In this document: in pieces, positions 13,638 through 13,801 of the stretch | Layout of the letters: each line of letters starts with the position of its first letter | Numbering within the stretch: position 1 is the stretch's first letter | From: Microcaldota archaeon | GTDB lineage: Archaea > Micrarchaeota > Micrarchaeia > Anstonellales > Bilamarchaeaceae | NCBI GenBank assembly: GCA_030668565.1 | Contig: DAOVFD010000013.1 | Span: 1-13,801 of the forward strand | Direction of reading: 5' to 3' | Length of the DNA: 13,801 bases | Translations under genes and position numbers: made by a program | Notes under the pieces: model-generated | The model's database searches: none | Told to the model about the DNA's origin: nothing | The model's input: the letters and a program-made list of their open reading frames with translations, nothing else

Positions 13638-13801
13638 ATGAGAATAATAGTAGATGGGCTAAATCTTGAGATTACACCCGAAGTTTACGAACCTTCAGAC
13701 GACTCATTCCTTCTCGCAAAATACTCGAAGGCACTTAAAGGAAAGGTACTGGACATGGGCTGCGGCTGCGGTATACAGACGCTTATAAATGCAAAGAATA
13801 A
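13638..13801 (+). CDS. Mtq2/HemK-like SAM-dependent methyltransferase, N-terminal part (cut by window end)
   Basis: Only the first 54 residues are present. VYEPSDDSFLLAK (16-28) is the signature N-terminal block of the archaeal/eukaryotic Mtq2 branch of the PrmC/HemK family, followed by the SAM-binding motif VLDMGCGCGIQT (38-49). Relatives methylate the glutamine of the GGQ motif in release factor 1, with Trm112 as partner. The catalytic NPPY motif would lie beyond the window, so activity cannot be checked. ATG 13638 has no ribosome binding site; it lies 27.5 bases from the shared TTTAAA element, consistent with a leaderless mRNA. It is divergent from ribK. Confidence 0.82.
   Translation, partial: MRIIVDGLNLEITPEVYEPSDDSFLLAKYSKALKGKVLDMGCGCGIQTLINAKN

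Noticed and set aside
1..13801. Search by eye for tRNA genes, CRISPR repeats, insertion sequences and direct-repeat arrays
   Set aside because: Gaps between genes are at most about 63 bases and hold promoters, ribosome binding sites or T-tracts; no clover-leaf sequence, spaced repeats or transposase were seen.

Overview
The window is a compact archaeal chromosome segment. Nearly every gene is an archaeal hallmark: class I lysyl-tRNA synthetase, GEK1-type D-aminoacyl-tRNA deacylase, Taw1 (wyosine synthesis), PurP (formate-dependent purine step), CTP-dependent riboflavin kinase, an OB-fold/DHH RecJ-like protein and an Mtq2/HemK-like methyltransferase. The short gaps, frequent ATGA and TAATG junctions, GGTGA-type ribosome binding sites and TTTAAA-cored TATA boxes fit a small-genome archaeon (euryarchaeal or DPANN-like). 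No rRNA or other marker allows a closer placement. No tRNA, rRNA, CRISPR array, insertion sequence or attachment site was seen, and no stretch over 300 bases lacks a gene.

Left end, + strand (3-1550): the 3' part of lysS, then tsaC starting directly after its stop codon. They converge with the next block, leaving only 3 bases between stop codons.

Middle, - strand (8853 down to 1554): eight genes read leftwards. In transcription order these are a lipoprotein with a cupredoxin fold that seems to have lost its copper ligands, a slipin/stomatin, taw1, a type II/IV secretion-type ATPase, a double-domain TadC/GspF membrane protein, a PAP2 phosphatase, a SEC59/DGK1-family CTP-dependent lipid kinase, and dtdA. 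From taw1 to dtdA the junctions are 14 bases or less or overlap. A 51-base gap with a T-rich tract separates slipin from taw1 and may be a partial or full terminator. The block mixes envelope functions (secretion or pilus motor, polyprenol-phosphate recycling, membrane scaffold, surface lipoprotein) with tRNA quality functions.

Right part: a HAD-family phosphatase (+, 8917-9573) diverges from the lipoprotein and overlaps purP tail-to-tail by 12 bases. On the - strand, ribK, DHH phosphoesterase and NAD-dependent epimerase are joined by two 4-base ATGA overlaps, and purP follows 36 bases later behind its own TATA box. ribK diverges from a + strand methyltransferase cut by the window end. A shared TTATTTAAAAAA element sits about 26 bases from both start codons, so both mRNAs are predicted to be leaderless.

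The most unusual points are the ligand-less cupredoxin lipoprotein next to a slipin that lacks its usual NfeD partner, the coupling of a secretion motor to a predicted polyprenyl-phosphate recycling pair, the repeated TTTAAA/leaderless promoter layout, and a perfect palindrome at the ribK start. All functions are read from motifs by eye; no database search was run.
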